Assembly: GCA_030490835.1 (NCBI GenBank) | Contig: CM059973.1 | Span: 86,821,641-86,885,640 of the forward strand | Direction of reading: 5' to 3' | Length of the DNA: 64,000 nucleotides | DNA from: Annona cherimola | Lineage: Eukaryota > Streptophyta > Magnoliopsida > Magnoliales > Annonaceae | Shown here: in pieces, positions 61,230 through 64,000 of the stretch | Layout: each line of letters opens with the position of its first letter | How positions within the stretch are numbered: the first letter of the stretch is position 1 | Translations under genes and position numbers: made by a program | The notes under the pieces: model-generated | The model's input: only the letters and a program-made list of their open reading frames with translations | Database searches by the model: none | What the model was told of the DNA's origin: nothing

Positions 61230-61630
61230 GATGAGTGATTCTATTAGCCCGGGCTAAGTAAATGGCCCACTTAGCCCACCTCAAAAAATCTATTTAAAAT
61301 AACTTTTTTTTTATTTTTTCCTTCATACACTTGTTTATCTAAGTGTATTTAACATATAGACCAAGTTTTGCCATTTTTGGAAATGTGCATATATTTTTTT
61401 TAGATTTTTGAAAATAAGGGTATTTTAAATGCATATATACACATAGATGTTTGAAAATCTCAAAAAAATAGATAAACATATTCAAAAATGGTAAAACTTG
61501 GTCTATATGTTAAATACACTTAGATAAACAAGTACATGAAAAAAAAGTAAAAAAAATTTATTGTAAATAGGTTTTTTGAGGTGGGCTAAGTGGGCCATTT
61601 ACTTAGCCCGGGCTAATAGAATCACTCCTC
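61230..61630. mobile_element. foldback MITE, 'gagaagtgattct' family, near-perfect copy
   Basis: A 401-bp element with perfect 9-bp TSD ctctaagtg at 61221-61229 and 61631-61639. The outer arms (61230-61287 and 61573-61630) are almost exact inverted copies, containing gagtgattctattagcccgg and 'gcccacttagcccacctc'. The inner arms hold 'accaagttttgccatttttg' against 'caaaaatggtaaaacttggt'. The structure and TSD fit a young Mutator-like MITE. Confidence 0.93.
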
Positions 61631-61654
61631 CTCTAAGTGCACTTAAGTTACGTG

Positions 61655-61985
61655 CATCTAGATGCATAATCCTTTTTTTTAGAAAATTTTAAAAATTCAT
61701 ATATGGGCCAAAACCTGAATATTTCATATATATAATTTTTATAATTTTTATATTTTAAAGTATTTTTAAATTTTAAAAATAAAAAAAGTCACAAGAAAAA
61801 TGCAATATTTATTTTAAATTTTCAAAATAAAATATTAAAAAATAAGAATATGTAAAATTTATATATGATAAATTCATGTTTGGGCTCAAATAAGTATACG
61901 AAAATTTTAAAAAATAAAAATAAATTGTGTTTTATGTTGGATGCACTAAGCTCGGTATACCAGAGTGTGCACTGAAGCATCTTTG
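61655..61985. mobile_element. AT-rich foldback element relic
   Basis: Outer parts 'acgtgcatctagatgcata' and 'ttggatgcactaagctcgg' and inner parts 'atatgggccaaaacctgaat' and 'attcatgtttgggctcaaat' are loosely inverted. A similar arrangement is seen at 41200-41540. No TSD found. Confidence 0.4.
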
Positions 61986-62758
61986 CAAAAGGCCATACTG
62001 ATTGCAGCGTTCTTATTTGGCTTTAAATGACAATAAAATTTGTAGCTGCAAAAAGTAGATTAGTGATTGTGCTTGGTATATACTAGATGCAATCAAAACC
62101 TATATTTCGCTAAAAATGTAACTTCTTTTATAAACTTTTTTCGTAATACATGACGTAAGCAATGAAAATTTAAGAACAGGAATTTGCAAAGTAGGATATC
62201 TCAATCGATTCCTGTGGCCCAAAGACTAATTATCTGGTCGAACATTTATCCCCAGCAATATCTGGCTAACGGCACGTTTGCTAAAAGTATCACAAAATAG
62301 CTTTTCCAGAAACCTATAAAATTACTAAAAATCTCTTCTTTCTAGGAAGCAATGCGATTTTGTGCTCTAATGGAATAAATCACTTACGGCCGAACAAGCT
62401 CCAAGGTCGATTTGGCTTTGCTTTTAAAGGGAACTTATTTGCTTCCTGCTTCCAGGCTTTCATATTTTGAATTTGATGTTTGATGTGGTGGTGCGTGTGT
62501 TACGCACTTTTCCTTATTTTAGGGAAAATTCAGATTTAAAAGCATATACTAAAAGTCGGACTTGAAAAGCATGTACTACAAAACATCACTTCTCTGACAA
62601 TCTTACTTAATTGATCTGCATAAGTTGTCCATTGAATGCAACATGAAACCTAATTTAAGAGCTTGTTTGGCCTTACTTAATCTTATTTATCTATATATAA
62701 TGAGTTTCATTTCTGTATAACTAAGTTACATAGACACGGAGTCATGTAACTACTTCGA

Positions 62759-63186
62759 ATTTAAGATTATAATTTTGTTGAAAAGTCTAATTCATTTATT
62801 ATATTTAATATTATTTGTTTATCTATGAGACTAAGTTTCATTCCAATCAAATATATTTATAGACAATATTTGTTGAAAAATATACATTCATGTATAAATT
62901 ATAAAAATGCTAACATATCAATTTAAATTAGTATTTTTAATATCTAAACCATCTAAAATATCATTTCTTTGTAAGTAATATGATTCTATAAAGTATTATT
63001 ACATTTTAATACATGTGTAAATAGATCTAAACTTTTTTCATAATTTACACGTGAATATATTTTTTTTTTAACAAATACAGTTCATAAACATATTTGATTG
63101 GAATGAAACTTGATCTTTTAAATAAACAAATGATGTTAAATACAATGAATGAATTGAATTTTTCATCAATAATCAGCGTCTTAAAA
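62759..63186. mobile_element. foldback MITE with about 170-bp inverted arms
   Basis: The left arm 'gtttcattccaatcaaatat' is mirrored by 'atatttgattggaatgaaac', and 'atttaatattatttgtttat' by 'ataaacaaatgatgttaaat'. Arms extend outward to 'tttaagatt' and 'gtcttaaa'. The TSD is ambiguous (aatttaa-like). No coding sequence. Confidence 0.7.
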
Positions 63187-63368
63187 TTTAAAGGGGACTG
63201 ATATATAATTTGTACAGATAACTTGCATGTTAGAAAACAACTTTCGAATTGTTGATATAATTGTTATTTTATATTAAAATATTTTATTACAATGATTTTG
63301 TATCATTTTAGATGAGAATTATTCATATCCAATTTAGTTGACCACCAATAAAATAAACGATTCTAAAA

Positions 63369-63679
63369 AGAAATGATTATGCTAAAATTAGACTAAGTAT
63401 GGTTAAGTAATGACTTACTTAGTCTACATTAAAAAACTCATCAAATTTTTTTCTTTTTTCTTCGTACACTTATTTATCTAAGTATATTTAATATATAAAC
63501 TAAGTTTTACTATTTTCGAATATATATATATATTAGATTTTTAAATATAGGAATATTTAAGCCATTTTTAATGATTGAAAATTGCTAGAATAACCTTATA
63601 TTTAATTTTTTAAAAAAAATCTATATAGACATATATGAAAATACTAAAATTTAGTTTTGACTAATATGATCACTTCTCA
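63369..63679. mobile_element. foldback MITE, 'gagaagtgattct' family, copy 3
   Basis: Flanked by attctaaaa (63360-63368) and attctaaac (63680-63688), a 9-bp TSD with one mismatch. Ends agaaatgattatgctaa and, reversed, gagaagtgatcatattag. The core 'aaactaagttttactatttt' is present. The right arm is partly eroded. Confidence 0.7.
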
Positions 63680-63689
63680 ATTCTAAACA

Positions 63690-64000
63690 TTGTAGATAAA
63701 ATAAATTATATTTTAAAATCACGTAAAGCGAACCAACTACATCCTGACTTACATTCTTTTGAAAGCGCTGCATCTTATATATATACATTCATTACTAATT
63801 GATATATATCATTCAGATCATCGGATGGATGTGGACCCACCTGCGCCCAGTGCCATCTAAATCAATTGCTGTTACACAAATGAACCATTGCAATCCACTG
63901 CAGTAGATAAAATAAGGGTAAACGGCTGCATGGTGTGGTTTTGTCGTTTGCAAACATATTGACGAGGGAAAAATATCTTTCCTATGACCTGACATGGTTG
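63690..64000. other. window edge, no gene recognised
   Basis: A balanced-composition stretch from about 63815 with 'ggatgtggacccacctgcg'. A 60-codon minus-strand open frame has no domain. It may belong to a feature beyond the window. Confidence 0.3.

Noticed and set aside
1..64000. CRISPR arrays, bacterial operons, viral genes, rRNA
   Set aside because: None seen; repeats are dispersed transposable elements and genes are spliced plant genes.

Overview
The window is nuclear DNA of a flowering plant. It has GT-AG introns, plant-specific gene families, 5-9 bp target-site duplications typical of plant DNA transposons, a plant Au-type SINE, and long AT-rich intergenic stretches. The exact lineage cannot be told from the sequence alone. 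Nothing bacterial, viral or CRISPR-like was seen.

Five protein genes could be modelled with consistent splice phases. (1) 762-5272 (+): a small, probably plastid-targeted membrane/coiled-coil protein of 288 aa. (2) 11470-20740 (+): a DUF707 protein of 383 aa in 14 exons. (3) 21714-25695 (+): a plastid-type alpha/beta hydrolase of 398 aa in 13 exons that lacks the usual nucleophile. (4) 26733-29689 (-): a short, PIN5-type auxin carrier of 365 aa in 5 exons. (5) 45341-50107 (-): a CBSX6-type CBS-domain protein of 405 aa in 2 exons. A possible terminal exon of another gene lies at the left edge. Genes 2 to 4 form a gene-dense block (11.4-29.8 kb); hydrolase and PIN5 are convergent. The genes share no evident pathway.

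The rest is mostly transposable elements, many with recognisable ends and target-site duplications (TSDs). There are hAT elements at 31587-34166 (with transposase terminal exons), 38070-39190 and 55550-57120, and weaker hAT-like ones at 9409-10275 and 57272-58161. A TG...CA solo-LTR-like element of about 4.1 kb (36441-40521) has swallowed the second hAT. Several foldback MITEs carry 9-bp TSDs (Mutator-like). A second AT-rich MITE family ('ggtgtgtttgg') recurs about ten times. SINEs include an Au SINE in a DUF707 intron and a cluster of SINE insertions at 51.8-52.6 kb that reused one target site.

The most interesting object is the hAT element at 55550-57120. It carries a captured promoter and N-terminal fragment of an L-type lectin receptor kinase gene, so it is a Pack-type hAT. 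Other points worth a second look are the hydrolase with Phe at the nucleophile position, two GC-AG introns in adjacent genes, and foldback MITEs that share one core but have different ends. All calls come from reading the sequence; no database search was run.
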